This document shows positions 20,513 to 28,057 of a DNA stretch of 46,720 bases, one piece after another (the stretch's first letter is position 1; each line of letters opens with the position of its first letter). Below the pieces are notes generated by a model. It saw only the letters and a list, made by a program, of their open reading frames with translations. It ran no database searches and had not been told where the DNA came from. Origin of the DNA: CAZQMX01 sp964594965 (GTDB lineage Bacteria; Patescibacteriota; Minisyncoccia; Portnoybacterales; UBA2143). The position numbers and the translations under genes are program-made. The DNA lies in NCBI GenBank assembly GCA_964594965.1, contig CAZQMX010000004.1, forward strand, positions 1 to 46,720, given 5' to 3'.

Positions 20513-21675
20513 CTTGTTAAAATCTTTAACGTCTCTCTGGCGCATTTCTGCCAGGAAAACTTCTTGGCCTGAACAAGGCCTTTTTTAATTAAACGATCCC
20601 TTAAATCGTTATCGGTTAAAGCCGTTTCCATTGCCCAGGCCAGTTCATCAGTATTTAACGGATTAATCATTGGGGCGCCATCCCCAACTACTTCCGGCAG
20701 AGACGAATTATTCGAAACAATAGTTGGCAATCCGCAGGCCATGGCTTCCAAAGGCGGAAAGCCAAATCCTTCAAAAAAACTTGGATAAACAAAGAGACTG
20801 GCTAAATTGTAAAGAATGGGCTTGTCTTTTTCATCAACAAAACCAGTAAAAGCAATATCATCCCTGTATTTTGACCTTCTAACCGCTTTGAAAATATCTT
20901 TGTAGAGCCATCCTTTTGTCCCGGCAATAACCAATCTGATTAATTGTTTTTTTCTGACTAATTCAAAAGACTTAATTAAACCAATTAGGTTTTTTCTTGG
21001 TTCAATTGTGCCAAAATAGAGAATGAAATTATCTGGCAAATTGTATTTTTTCTTAATCTCTTCCTCCTTTTCCCTATTACTCATCACTCCAAACTGTTCT
21101 CCAACTCCGGAATAGATTACTTTGATTTTCTCTTCTTTGATTTGATACAGATTAATTAAATCGCTTTTGGTTGATTCTGAGACAGCAATAATCTTATCTG
21201 CTCTCTCGGCTTCTTTTTTGGTCTTCATTAAAAATCTTTGCCATAATCTTTTTCTCCAGGAAAAAAATTCCGGATAATGAATAAAAGACAAATCATGGAA
21301 AGTCATTACTTTCCTGCATTTCAAAGAAACCGGCGAAACAAAGAAATGGGGGTTGAAGTATGCCTCAATTCCTTTAAGGAGTTTATCAATTCTGGGTCGG
21401 TTGAAATATGCGGCGGAGGTAAAAAAAAGACGATTAGGAATCTTGAAATCCTTTAATTCAACATTATCAAGAGAAAGCCAGGGATAATTCAAATTAACTT
21501 TTCTCAAAGCGTTGTAGAAAAGTTGGTATCTGGCTTCAGATTCCCCGCCCGTTTTGCTACGCGAAGCGTTGCGGACGGGCAGAGGAAGAAGATGAGATAA
21601 GAGATTAATGACATACTCCTCCACTCCAGTCCTGGCGCCCCGGGCTAAAACCCTGATGTCAATGCCGATGTTCAT
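20509..21675 (-). CDS. GT4 family glycosyltransferase with palindrome insertion
   Basis: A GT-B glycosyltransferase from ATG 21675 (MNIGIDIRVLARGARTGVEE). FILYFGTIEPRKNLIGLIKS opens the C-terminal donor domain, and PSFFEGFGFPPLEAMACGLP is the EX7E motif. Residues near 45-60 (LPVRNASRSKTGGESE) are a translated palindrome (21543-21580) in a loop after the first helix. It overlaps the upstream glycosyltransferase by 17 nt and the downstream one by 4 nt, so the three are translationally coupled. The exact acceptor is unknown. Confidence 0.92.
   Translation of the reverse strand: MNIGIDIRVLARGARTGVEEYVINLLSHLLPLPVRNASRSKTGGESEARYQLFYNALRKVNLNYPWLSLDNVELKDFKIPNRLFFTSAAYFNRPRIDKLLKGIEAYFNPHFFVSPVSLKCRKVMTFHDLSFIHYPEFFSWRKRLWQRFLMKTKKEAERADKIIAVSESTKSDLINLYQIKEEKIKVIYSGVGEQFGVMSNREKEEEIKKKYNLPDNFILYFGTIEPRKNLIGLIKSFELVRKKQLIRLVIAGTKGWLYKDIFKAVRRSKYRDDIAFTGFVDEKDKPILYNLASLFVYPSFFEGFGFPPLEAMACGLPTIVSNNSSLPEVVGDGAPMINPLNTDELAWAMETALTDNDLRDRLIKKGLVQAKKFSWQKCARETLKILTR
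21543..21580 (-). repeat. Palindrome inside a GT4 coding sequence
   Basis: GCCCGT (21547-21552) pairs with ACGGGC (21575-21580), with inner pairs GC-TAC-GC-GAA-GC-GTT-GC. It encodes PVRNASRSKTGG in frame. Glycosyltransferases of this family do not have this segment, so it reads as an insertion. Confidence 0.75.
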
Positions 21676-22744
21676 TGATGAATCTTTTAATCTTTTCTTT
21701 GAATTTTTCTTTATCAAATTCAAGGGCTCTTTGCCTGATTTCTTCTGGATCAAAGTCACTCGGATTAAAGTCTTTTAATACTTTAATTAACTCTTCTGTT
21801 TTCTGCTTTTCAAAGAACAGGCCAGTTAATCCTGGTTGAATAATTTCCAGGGCGCCGCCCGATTGATAAGCGATAACCGGTCGGCCGGAAGCCATTGATT
21901 CAAGAGCAGTAATACCAAAATCCTCTTCCTGGGGAAAAATCATTGCCCGGGAATGGGCGTAATAGTATTTAAGAATATCATCAGAGACCAAGCCAACAAA
22001 TTCAATATTCTTTTTGGCAATTTTGGTCAATCTTTTTCTATCCGGACCATCGCCAATAATTTTCAACGGCCAACCCAATTGATTAAAAGCCTTAATAGCC
22101 AAATCAAAGCGCTTGTAAGGAAGGAATCGGCCAACCACTAGGAAGTAATCTTCCGGTTTCTGAGCAATGTAGAAGAGATTGGCTTTAACCGGTGGATGAA
22201 TAACTTCTGAATCCCTTTGATAATATTTTTTTATCCTTTTTTTGACAAAATGGGAATTGGCAATAAAGGCATCAACCCGGCAAGAGGCCTTTTCATCCCA
22301 TAATCTGATGTAGTTCATGAAAAAAGGAATCAGTTTTTTAATCGGTCCGGGATAACCAAATTCTTCAATGTATTTATGGGAATCATCCCAGGCGTAACGA
22401 ATCGGAGTGTGGCAATAACAGATATGAAGAGTATTCGGACTGGTAATAATGCCCTTGGCGTAGCTGGCTGAATCAGATAAAACTAAATCAAAATCGGAAA
22501 AATCAAACTGTTCGACAGCAATTGGCATTAACATTAAAAAAGGACGATGATGGGATTTAATTAAAGGAACTCTTTGAAGAAATGATGTTTTAATTTTTCT
22601 TCCTTCAAAAGCGTAGCCGGTTCTTTTCTTGTCATAAAGCAGAGTATAAATTGGAGCTTTGGGATAAATTTCAAGAAAGGCCTCCAAAACCCTCTCTGCC
22701 CCTCCATACTGATTGAGGTAATCGTGAACCAGGGCGATTTTCAT
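21659..22744 (-). CDS. GT4 family glycosyltransferase
   Basis: A 361-residue GT-B enzyme. It opens MKIALVHDYLNQYGGAERVL, has the HICYCHTPIRYAWDDSHKYI acceptor-side segment found in mannosyltransferase-like members, VGRFLPYKRFDLAIKAF, and the donor motif FPQEEDFGITALESMASGRP. It is the first of three coupled glycosyltransferase genes, downstream of the polyprenyl-phosphate sugar transferase, giving a plausible order of initiation then chain extension. The start codon is preceded by the family B compound hairpin with no SD. Confidence 0.93.
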   Translation of the reverse strand: MKIALVHDYLNQYGGAERVLEAFLEIYPKAPIYTLLYDKKRTGYAFEGRKIKTSFLQRVPLIKSHHRPFLMLMPIAVEQFDFSDFDLVLSDSASYAKGIITSPNTLHICYCHTPIRYAWDDSHKYIEEFGYPGPIKKLIPFFMNYIRLWDEKASCRVDAFIANSHFVKKRIKKYYQRDSEVIHPPVKANLFYIAQKPEDYFLVVGRFLPYKRFDLAIKAFNQLGWPLKIIGDGPDRKRLTKIAKKNIEFVGLVSDDILKYYYAHSRAMIFPQEEDFGITALESMASGRPVIAYQSGGALEIIQPGLTGLFFEKQKTEELIKVLKDFNPSDFDPEEIRQRALEFDKEKFKEKIKRFINEHRH

Positions 22745-22959
22745 GCGAATGTTGTCTTAATTTGTGAGCGAAACTCAAGTGTAGCGAAATTAATTTAGCT
22801 ACAACATTGAGCACCCCGCCCCCCTATACCCTAATCGAAAATCTAGAAACAAACAAAATTAATCTTGTTTTCTATAGCTACTCTGACAAGAGTTAGGGCT
22901 TAGGGGGCGGGGTAAAGGTTTTGTTACAAAATTTCTAAAGGAAATTTTGACAAAGCCCT
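22745..22959 (-). repeat. Compound hairpin element before a glycosyltransferase (family B copy 2)
   Basis: It has the same three-hairpin order as 4189-4401. The first 75 nt next to the start codon differ from copy 1 at only a few positions, while the middle differs and still folds (CACCCCGCCCCC with GGGGGCGGGGT). It occupies the whole gap, from the base before the ATG (22744) to the stop codon of the upstream gene (22960). Confidence 0.8.
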
Positions 22960-24348
22960 TTATTGAGCAGATTTATCTCGAAACAAAACAATCCAGGTTC
23001 TTAAAAATACTTTCAAATCCATTAATAAAGACCAGTTTTCAACGTAATATGTATCTAATTTAATTTCTTCTTCAAAGGGCAAATCAGAACTGCCGGAGAT
23101 TTGAGCAAAACCGGTCATGCCCGATTTTATCGCCAAAACCTTTTTGTGGTGTTTTTGGTATTTAGCAATTTCGTCCGGCTGATGAGGCCTTGGTCCAACT
23201 AAGCTCATTTCCCCCTTCAAAACATTAATTAATTGGGGAAATTCATCAATCCGGTATTTCCTTAAAAACCGGCCAACTCTTGTTATCCGGGGATCATTCC
23301 TCATTTTAAACAAAGGACCTTCTTTTCTTTCATTGTAGTCCCAGAGAAACTTTTTTAAATCTTCGGCCCCTTTAATCATTGAACGAAACTTGTAAAGGTT
23401 AAATCCTTCTCCCTGGCTGATTCTTTTCAATTTAACCAAGACCGGTCCTTTTGAACTCCATTTAATAATGAAAGCGATTAGGATAAAAAGGGGAGAAAGA
23501 ACAATCAAGCCAAGCAAAGAACCGATGAAATCAATAATTCTTTTAATAATCCTCCCCCAGCCATCGAGGGCAGTTCTTTTTAATTCAACTAAAGGAACAT
23601 CACCCAAAGTTTCAACCGAAGCATTACTGGTTAGGGTCTGAAAAAGATTAGGGACGAATTTAAAGGTTAAATGATTATCCTCGCAGAAATTAACTAATTC
23701 CAAAATCTTTTCCTTGGGCCAGTCCGGATCAGCTAAAATGATTTCTTCTACTCCGGGATTTTTAACCTTGTTTTTGATCTCTGACATATCCGGTTCAATT
23801 AAATTAGTTACCAAATGATATCCCCAGATAGGCTGATTTCTAATCCGGCTAATAATCTTCTGGCTAATACCATCTTTTCCAACAACCAGAGCCCGGCGAG
23901 AGCCAAAATGATATTTCCTCATTAAATATCTCTGCCAGCGATTGATAAAAAGGCGGCCAAAAGAAACAAAAACAATTGCTATTAACCAGCCAGCTAAAAC
24001 CAGGAACCGGGAATTGAATAATTCCTGACGAAGGAAAATGTAGAAAACCAAAACAAAGATTCCGGCTGAAACGCCGATGATAACCTTAAGAAAATCGTCT
24101 AAAAGGATTCTTCTGACCTGAATTCGATAAAGTCCAACCAGAGCAAAAACGAAAAGCAAGAAAAGAGAAACCCCGGCAATCAGGGCAAAATATCGGTTAA
24201 AAGGCAAACTTAAATTAAAAAGCACCGGTCGGTATTGAACAACCATCGGATTAGTTCGCAGAAAATATGTAAAAAGCCCTGCCCCTAAAAGCATTAGAAA
24301 ATCCAAAGGCGGCAGAATTGCTGTAAAAATTAATTCTGGCTTCTTCAT
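22960..24348 (-). CDS. Polyprenyl-phosphate sugar-1-phosphate transferase (WbaP/WcaJ type)
   Basis: The enzyme starts surface-glycan synthesis by moving a sugar phosphate from a nucleotide sugar to undecaprenyl phosphate. From ATG 24348 it has 462 residues: four N-terminal TMs (about 10-130), a CoA-binding-like Rossmann region (RRALVVGKDGISQKIISR), a fifth hydrophobic segment (IIDFIGSLLGLIVLSPLFIL) and the catalytic domain. The latter has VKLKRISQGEGFNLYKFRSM, then KYRIDEFPQLINVLKGEMSL and VGPRPHQPDE. A TTG six codons upstream is a less likely start. It precedes the GT4 genes in the same orientation. Confidence 0.95.
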   Translation of the reverse strand: MKKPELIFTAILPPLDFLMLLGAGLFTYFLRTNPMVVQYRPVLFNLSLPFNRYFALIAGVSLFLLFVFALVGLYRIQVRRILLDDFLKVIIGVSAGIFVLVFYIFLRQELFNSRFLVLAGWLIAIVFVSFGRLFINRWQRYLMRKYHFGSRRALVVGKDGISQKIISRIRNQPIWGYHLVTNLIEPDMSEIKNKVKNPGVEEIILADPDWPKEKILELVNFCEDNHLTFKFVPNLFQTLTSNASVETLGDVPLVELKRTALDGWGRIIKRIIDFIGSLLGLIVLSPLFILIAFIIKWSSKGPVLVKLKRISQGEGFNLYKFRSMIKGAEDLKKFLWDYNERKEGPLFKMRNDPRITRVGRFLRKYRIDEFPQLINVLKGEMSLVGPRPHQPDEIAKYQKHHKKVLAIKSGMTGFAQISGSSDLPFEEEIKLDTYYVENWSLLMDLKVFLRTWIVLFRDKSAQ

Positions 24349-24384
24349 TACCTTAATACTAGTCAATCAAACCCAAAAAAGCAA

Positions 24385-24412
24385 CAAAAAAATCCCGTTT
24401 TAACGGGGTTCT
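24385..24412 (-). terminator. Intrinsic terminator of the RNase P RNA gene
   Basis: On the minus strand CCCGTT-AA-AACGGG is followed by ATTTTTTT. It starts about 5 nt after the rnpB 3' stem. Confidence 0.9.
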
Positions 24413-24738
24413 TTTGTGTCCAAGCAAGCCGTAAGCCGGGTTCTGTCTTGCCCCGTTCTACGGGGTCTTGGATAGTCATCTATCTGGGATCAATATTGCT
24501 ACTGACCTCAAGCGAGCCACTTTTGCCAAGTTTCTCTCCGCAGTAATGCGGAGTAAGAAATTTGAGCATCCCGTATTATTGCGGGATAACTCCTTGGTTT
24601 GCTCTTGCACCAGGCAGGGTTTACCATCCCGACAAGTTTCCCTGCGGGAAGAGGAGTTAATCCTCACTTTTCACCTTTCCTCCCTTTAGGAGAGTACCCC
24701 TAAAGCGAAGTAGTATTGTCTCTGTGGCACTTTCCCTA

Positions 24739-24809
24739 TCCCTCACCTAGTTTGGATACAATTTTGCGAAGCAAAATTATTGGTGATAAAATCCAAACTA
24801 GGTGAGGGA
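24739..24809 (-). repeat. Long hairpin, family A copy 2, forming P9 of RNase P RNA
   Basis: Arms TCCCTCACCTAGTTTGGAT (24739-24757) and their complement (24791-24809) are identical over 18 bp to the element at 512-584, including the inner AATTTTGC-GAA-GCAAAATT hairpin. The position follows P8 (GTGGGTAACGCCCAC), where E. coli has a short P9. Confidence 0.9.
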
Positions 24810-24832
24810 CGGTGGGCGTTACCCACTGCCCT

Positions 24833-24993
24833 AGAGTCCTCATATACGATAACCTTTCTACTGCAATTCCCATATTCTGGCTGCGGCTTTGTAAAAATTT
24901 TTCAACATAGAGTCTATGTTTTCAAAATTTCTACTTCACCTCGCGCAGAATCTGAAAATTTCGTAACGAACATTATCGTATAAGAGGACTCTA
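24833..24993 (-). repeat. Inserted hairpin domain in RNase P RNA
   Basis: AGAGTCCTCATATACGATAA (starting about 24833) pairs with TTATCGTATAAGAGGACTCT (ending about 24993), giving a roughly 19-bp stem. It encloses about 120 nt with further hairpins (CATAGA/TCTATG type and AAATTTT/AAAATTT type). It lies between the P4 5' strand and GGGCAGTGGGTAACGCCC. No counterpart exists in standard type A RNase P RNA. Confidence 0.8.
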
Positions 24994-25162
24994 CAGTGCC
25001 CGGACTTTCCTCCGCCAATTTTGTCTAAATCTCTTCTGATTTAGATACAAAACTGAGCGTCCGCCGAAGCCCAAAGGGCGAAGGCGGGCCCCAATCAAAT
25101 ACCATTAATCAGAGAAAAATAACAAAACTAACAGCGACTATCTAACTTACTTGGACAATTCT

Positions 25163-25190
25163 ATTCTATCATAAATATCCTTTTTGTCAA
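25163..25190 (-). promoter_or_regulatory. Promoter of the RNase P RNA gene
   Basis: Minus strand TTGACA (25190-25185), 16-nt spacer, TAGAAT (25168-25163). The expected start coincides with the P1 5' end at about 25157, so the RNA probably begins without a leader. Confidence 0.85.
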
Positions 25191-25199
25191 GATTTAAGA

Positions 25200-25221
25200 A
25201 GCGGCGTCCGTAGACACCGCT
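25200..25221 (-). terminator. Candidate terminator of the 25245 gene
   Basis: GCGGTGTC-TACG-GACGCCGC forms a strong stem on the minus strand, followed by TTCTT. The U-tract is weak, and it lies directly before the rnpB promoter. Confidence 0.55.
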
Positions 25222-25244
25222 CCGATAGAGTCATTTTTCGACCC

Positions 25245-25766
25245 CTACAAATGATTAAACACCAACAGAATATCCCGGATTTCACTAATTTTGTCATCTC
25301 CGCCCCTCACTGTCAGAACTTCTTCTTTGATCTGTTTTTCTATCGCTTCCATCTCTTCCTCGAGCGCACTTATAACAATCCTTAACGATTCTTTGGTATA
25401 AGGATTTTTTGCGTCCTCTGACTTTTTTCCAAGACGAATCAGGAATCCATCTAAAAATATTATTCTGTCATTTTCTCTGACTCGTTCCTGAAAAAAAGCA
25501 GTTTGCTTTTCTATCGCCTGATAAAAAAACTCCAACGATTCGATTATAAGTTTGCTTTTTTTCGATATAGCCCCTTGATCGGTTTCGCTGATAGTAGGCT
25601 CTTCCGTAATTATAATACCTGCTTCTTCAAGGTTTTTTTCTGTTTCTTCTGGGCGTGAGCGAAGAACTACACAACCTCTACAACAGCCTCCTCCGATCTC
25701 CAGTAAGCCACCCCCTTCAACATCCGGTCTTATCCGGCACGCTTCATTAATAATCCAACATTTCAT
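25245..25766 (-). CDS. Hypothetical protein with N-terminal cysteine cluster, 173 aa
   Basis: No family is recognised. The N-terminus has Cys3, Cys10, Cys28, Cys29 and Cys32 (WIINEACRIRP and GGGCCRGCVVL), suggesting a metal site. The remaining 130 residues are mostly helical and charged (EEEMEAIEKQIKEEV). No TM or signal is seen. It has a very strong SD (GGGAGGAGGG), its own promoter (25848-25875) and a candidate terminator, so it is a self-contained unit between rnpB and rnhA. In style it resembles the other SD-led orphan genes in the window. Confidence 0.88.
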   Translation of the reverse strand: MKCWIINEACRIRPDVEGGGLLEIGGGCCRGCVVLRSRPEETEKNLEEAGIIITEEPTISETDQGAISKKSKLIIESLEFFYQAIEKQTAFFQERVRENDRIIFLDGFLIRLGKKSEDAKNPYTKESLRIVISALEEEMEAIEKQIKEEVLTVRGGDDKISEIRDILLVFNHL

Positions 25767-25847
25767 ATTTATCCCTCCTCCCGATTCTAAGAATATTCAA
25801 TGTATATATATTCACCTATTAAAAAACAAGGATTCCTCCTTGCTCTA

Positions 25848-25875
25848 AATCTATCATAATCTGACAGATAGTCAA
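25848..25875 (-). promoter_or_regulatory. Promoter and leader hairpin of the 25245 gene
   Basis: TTGACT (25875-25870), 16-nt spacer, TAGATT (25853-25848) on the minus strand. The leader starts with a small hairpin CAAGGA-GGAA-TCCTTG (about 25828-25843) that contains an AGGAGG word. This could compete for ribosomes; that is speculative. Confidence 0.65.
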
Positions 25876-26307
25876 TTACAGAAGCTTTTGATTTTTTCCT
25901 TCGTTATCCAGGGCTTCATTGAGTAATCGGTCAGCTTCTTTGTTTTCCTGCCTGGGAATATGGCTAAAATTAACCCTCTTGAAATCAAGAATCAAATTAA
26001 TGATTTTAATAAAAAGTGGCTGAAGATCTTTTTCCTTAATTTTGTATTGACGATTTAGTTGTTTTACTACCAACTCACTGTCCATTAGTACCTCTAATTC
26101 CATTTCTTTGGTTTCTTTTTTACCAAAAAGAAGTTTGGCTTTTTTCAAGGCAAAAATGACCGCCTCGTATTCAGCCTGATTATTAGTCGCTTCCCCGATT
26201 ACTTCTCCATACTTTTTGATTGTCTGGCCGTCTTTTGAAATGACGACTCCGACGGCGGCCGGCCCGGGGTTTCCCCTTGACCCGCCATCAGCATAGATTT
26301 GTATCAT
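25876..26307 (-). CDS. Ribonuclease HI family protein
   Basis: RNase HI cuts the RNA strand of RNA-DNA hybrids, for example Okazaki primers and R-loops. The 143-residue protein starts MIQIYADGGSRGNPGPAAVG and has the four acidic metal ligands Asp7, Glu46 (TNNQAEYEAV), Asp76 (VLMDSELV) and Asp126 (NKEADRLLNEAL). It is the compact type without a basic protrusion. It lies 2 nt after the recJ start region on the same strand, so the two are an operon of nucleic-acid processing enzymes. Confidence 0.92.
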   Translation of the reverse strand: MIQIYADGGSRGNPGPAAVGVVISKDGQTIKKYGEVIGEATNNQAEYEAVIFALKKAKLLFGKKETKEMELEVLMDSELVVKQLNRQYKIKEKDLQPLFIKIINLILDFKRVNFSHIPRQENKEADRLLNEALDNEGKNQKLL

Positions 26308-26309
26308 AA

Positions 26310-28052
26310 TTAATCTGTTAATTTTAAATCAATAATTTTTAACTCTAAATCACGGTTACCATTCCACTCATTCAGGATAAACTCAAAAACAATATTAATC
26401 AAATCTCCTTTTTTTAATCCGCCCTCTTTTTCTCCCATGCCAAAGGCAATCGCTTTAAAATTTCTGGCTTTATCCTGATTAAAACAGATTAAATCAAGTT
26501 TCAAATGCCCCCCATTATTACCAACCACCCTTAAATCCTTGATTTCCAGTCCTTTAATTAAAAATCTTGGTTCCGAATTACCCCGGCCAAATGGAGCAAA
26601 TTTCTGAATTTGGTCGTAATTCGACCAACTAATATCATTTAGATTTAATTGAGCATCAATTTCTAGAGTCGGAATCAAATCTTCTTCTTTCAATTTCTTC
26701 TCTGCTTCTTTAATAAAGATATTTTTAACTTTTTTCAGGTTTTCTTTTTTGACTCTGAAACCAGCCCCACCTTTATGTCCGCCGTAATCATCTAAAAGCT
26801 TGGCTGCTTTTTTAATTGGCCCCATTAAATCAAACTCTGGAATACTTCGGCAGGAAGCATGGATTAAATCTCCTTTTTCATGGTAAATCACTGCTGGTCG
26901 GCAATATTTTTCCCGAACCTTGTTTGCTACCAATCCAACCAGGCCAACCGGCCAATCAGGGCTACCTTCAAAAACTACTTTTTCCTTTAGAGGAGGGTTA
27001 AGGCGATTGTCTAATTCCTGAACAATTTTAAGGGTCACATTCTGCCTCTCGGTATTTTTCTGGTTCAGAATCAAAGCCAATTTCCTAGCCTTGTTTTCAT
27101 TTTTTTCAATGAGTAAATTAAAAGCGACATTGGCATGGTCCATCCGACCGGCAGCATTTAATCGCGGACCGAGAACAAAGCCAAGGGTAGTGGTGTTAAG
27201 ATTAGTTATCGGCGCCTCTCCTTTTGTTGAATGTTGGATTACCCGGGGCTCTACCCGGGCAATCTCCATTAACTTTCTTAATCCCGGTCTTTTGGTCTGG
27301 GCTAAAACTCCCAAACCGTATCTAACCATAGTTCTGTTTTCTCCGATAATCGGCATCATGTCAACAACCGTTGCAATTGCAACCAAATCAAGGAGCCATT
27401 TTTTGAACGGTTCTTTTTTGCCGTTTTTCAGGTCTAAAAGCGCCCAAGAAAGTTTGTAAGCCACGCCGGCGCCGGAGAGTTTCTTAAAGGGATACTTTTC
27501 CTCTTTCTGAAGAGGATTAACCAGAGCTAGGGCTTTAGGTAATTTATCATGAACTTCATGATGGTCGGTGATAATAATATCCAGACCCAAAGAGTTAGCT
27601 AATTTAACCTCGTCGAAATCAGTACCGCCGCAATCAACAGTGACAATTAATTTTACCCCTTTCCGGGCCAATTCCCTGACTGAATTTTCATTCAAGCCAT
27701 GGTTTTCTTTTTCCCGGTCCGGGATATATGTATCAAGATTTTTACAACCAAGTTTTTTTAAAGTCGAATACAAAACTACTGAAGCGCAAACCCCGTCAGT
27801 ATCAAAATCTCCGTAAACAGTGATTTTTTCTTTCTTTTCAATTGCTTCCAAAATCCTTTTGACCGCTTTTTCCATTCCTTTGAGCAGATAGGGATCGTGG
27901 AAATCCTGATGAAAATCAGGGTGAAAAAACTCGTCAATTGATTCCTGGGTTTTTAATCCCCGGTTATGGAGAAGTTGAAGAATTAAAGAAGAGTATTCTG
28001 GAAATTGTTTCAAAAAAGCGCTAGGCGCTTTTGGTTTAACTTGCCACTTCAT
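26310..28052 (-). CDS. recJ: Single-stranded-DNA-specific exonuclease RecJ
   Basis: RecJ degrades single-stranded DNA 5' to 3' in recombination and repair. The 580-residue protein contains the DHH-family motifs GDFDTDG (81-87), DHH in IITDHHEVHD (163-165) and the DHHA1 motif GGHKGGAGFRV. A C-terminal OB-like domain contains FAPFGRGNSEPRFLI. Length is normal. It is five bases from pgk and two bases from rnhA on the same strand, suggesting one transcript. Confidence 0.96.
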   Translation of the reverse strand: MKWQVKPKAPSAFLKQFPEYSSLILQLLHNRGLKTQESIDEFFHPDFHQDFHDPYLLKGMEKAVKRILEAIEKKEKITVYGDFDTDGVCASVVLYSTLKKLGCKNLDTYIPDREKENHGLNENSVRELARKGVKLIVTVDCGGTDFDEVKLANSLGLDIIITDHHEVHDKLPKALALVNPLQKEEKYPFKKLSGAGVAYKLSWALLDLKNGKKEPFKKWLLDLVAIATVVDMMPIIGENRTMVRYGLGVLAQTKRPGLRKLMEIARVEPRVIQHSTKGEAPITNLNTTTLGFVLGPRLNAAGRMDHANVAFNLLIEKNENKARKLALILNQKNTERQNVTLKIVQELDNRLNPPLKEKVVFEGSPDWPVGLVGLVANKVREKYCRPAVIYHEKGDLIHASCRSIPEFDLMGPIKKAAKLLDDYGGHKGGAGFRVKKENLKKVKNIFIKEAEKKLKEEDLIPTLEIDAQLNLNDISWSNYDQIQKFAPFGRGNSEPRFLIKGLEIKDLRVVGNNGGHLKLDLICFNQDKARNFKAIAFGMGEKEGGLKKGDLINIVFEFILNEWNGNRDLELKIIDLKLTD

Positions 28053-28057
28053 AATTT

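Larger units (their letters stand above)
24417..25157 (-). ncRNA. rnpB: RNase P RNA, greatly enlarged
   Basis: RNase P RNA is the ribozyme that removes tRNA 5' leaders. Conserved parts are clear on the minus strand: GAGGAAAGTCCGGGCAC (25013-24997), GTAACGCCCAC, GGAAAGTGCCACAGAGA, GGTAAACCCTGCCTGG, and ATGACTATCC...ACAGAACCCGGCTTA at the 3' end. P1 is closed by TGTCCAAGTAAG (25157-25146) and CTTGCTTGGACA (24428-24417). The length is about 741 nt against about 350-400 in typical bacteria. The excess is hairpins: in the P3 region, a 130-150 nt arm after P4/P5, the P9 position, and the P16/P17 region. Confidence 0.95.

Noticed and set aside
27091..27459. 122-aa plus-strand frame antisense to recJ
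   Set aside because: It is a shadow of the well-supported recJ gene; no SD, promoter or domain.
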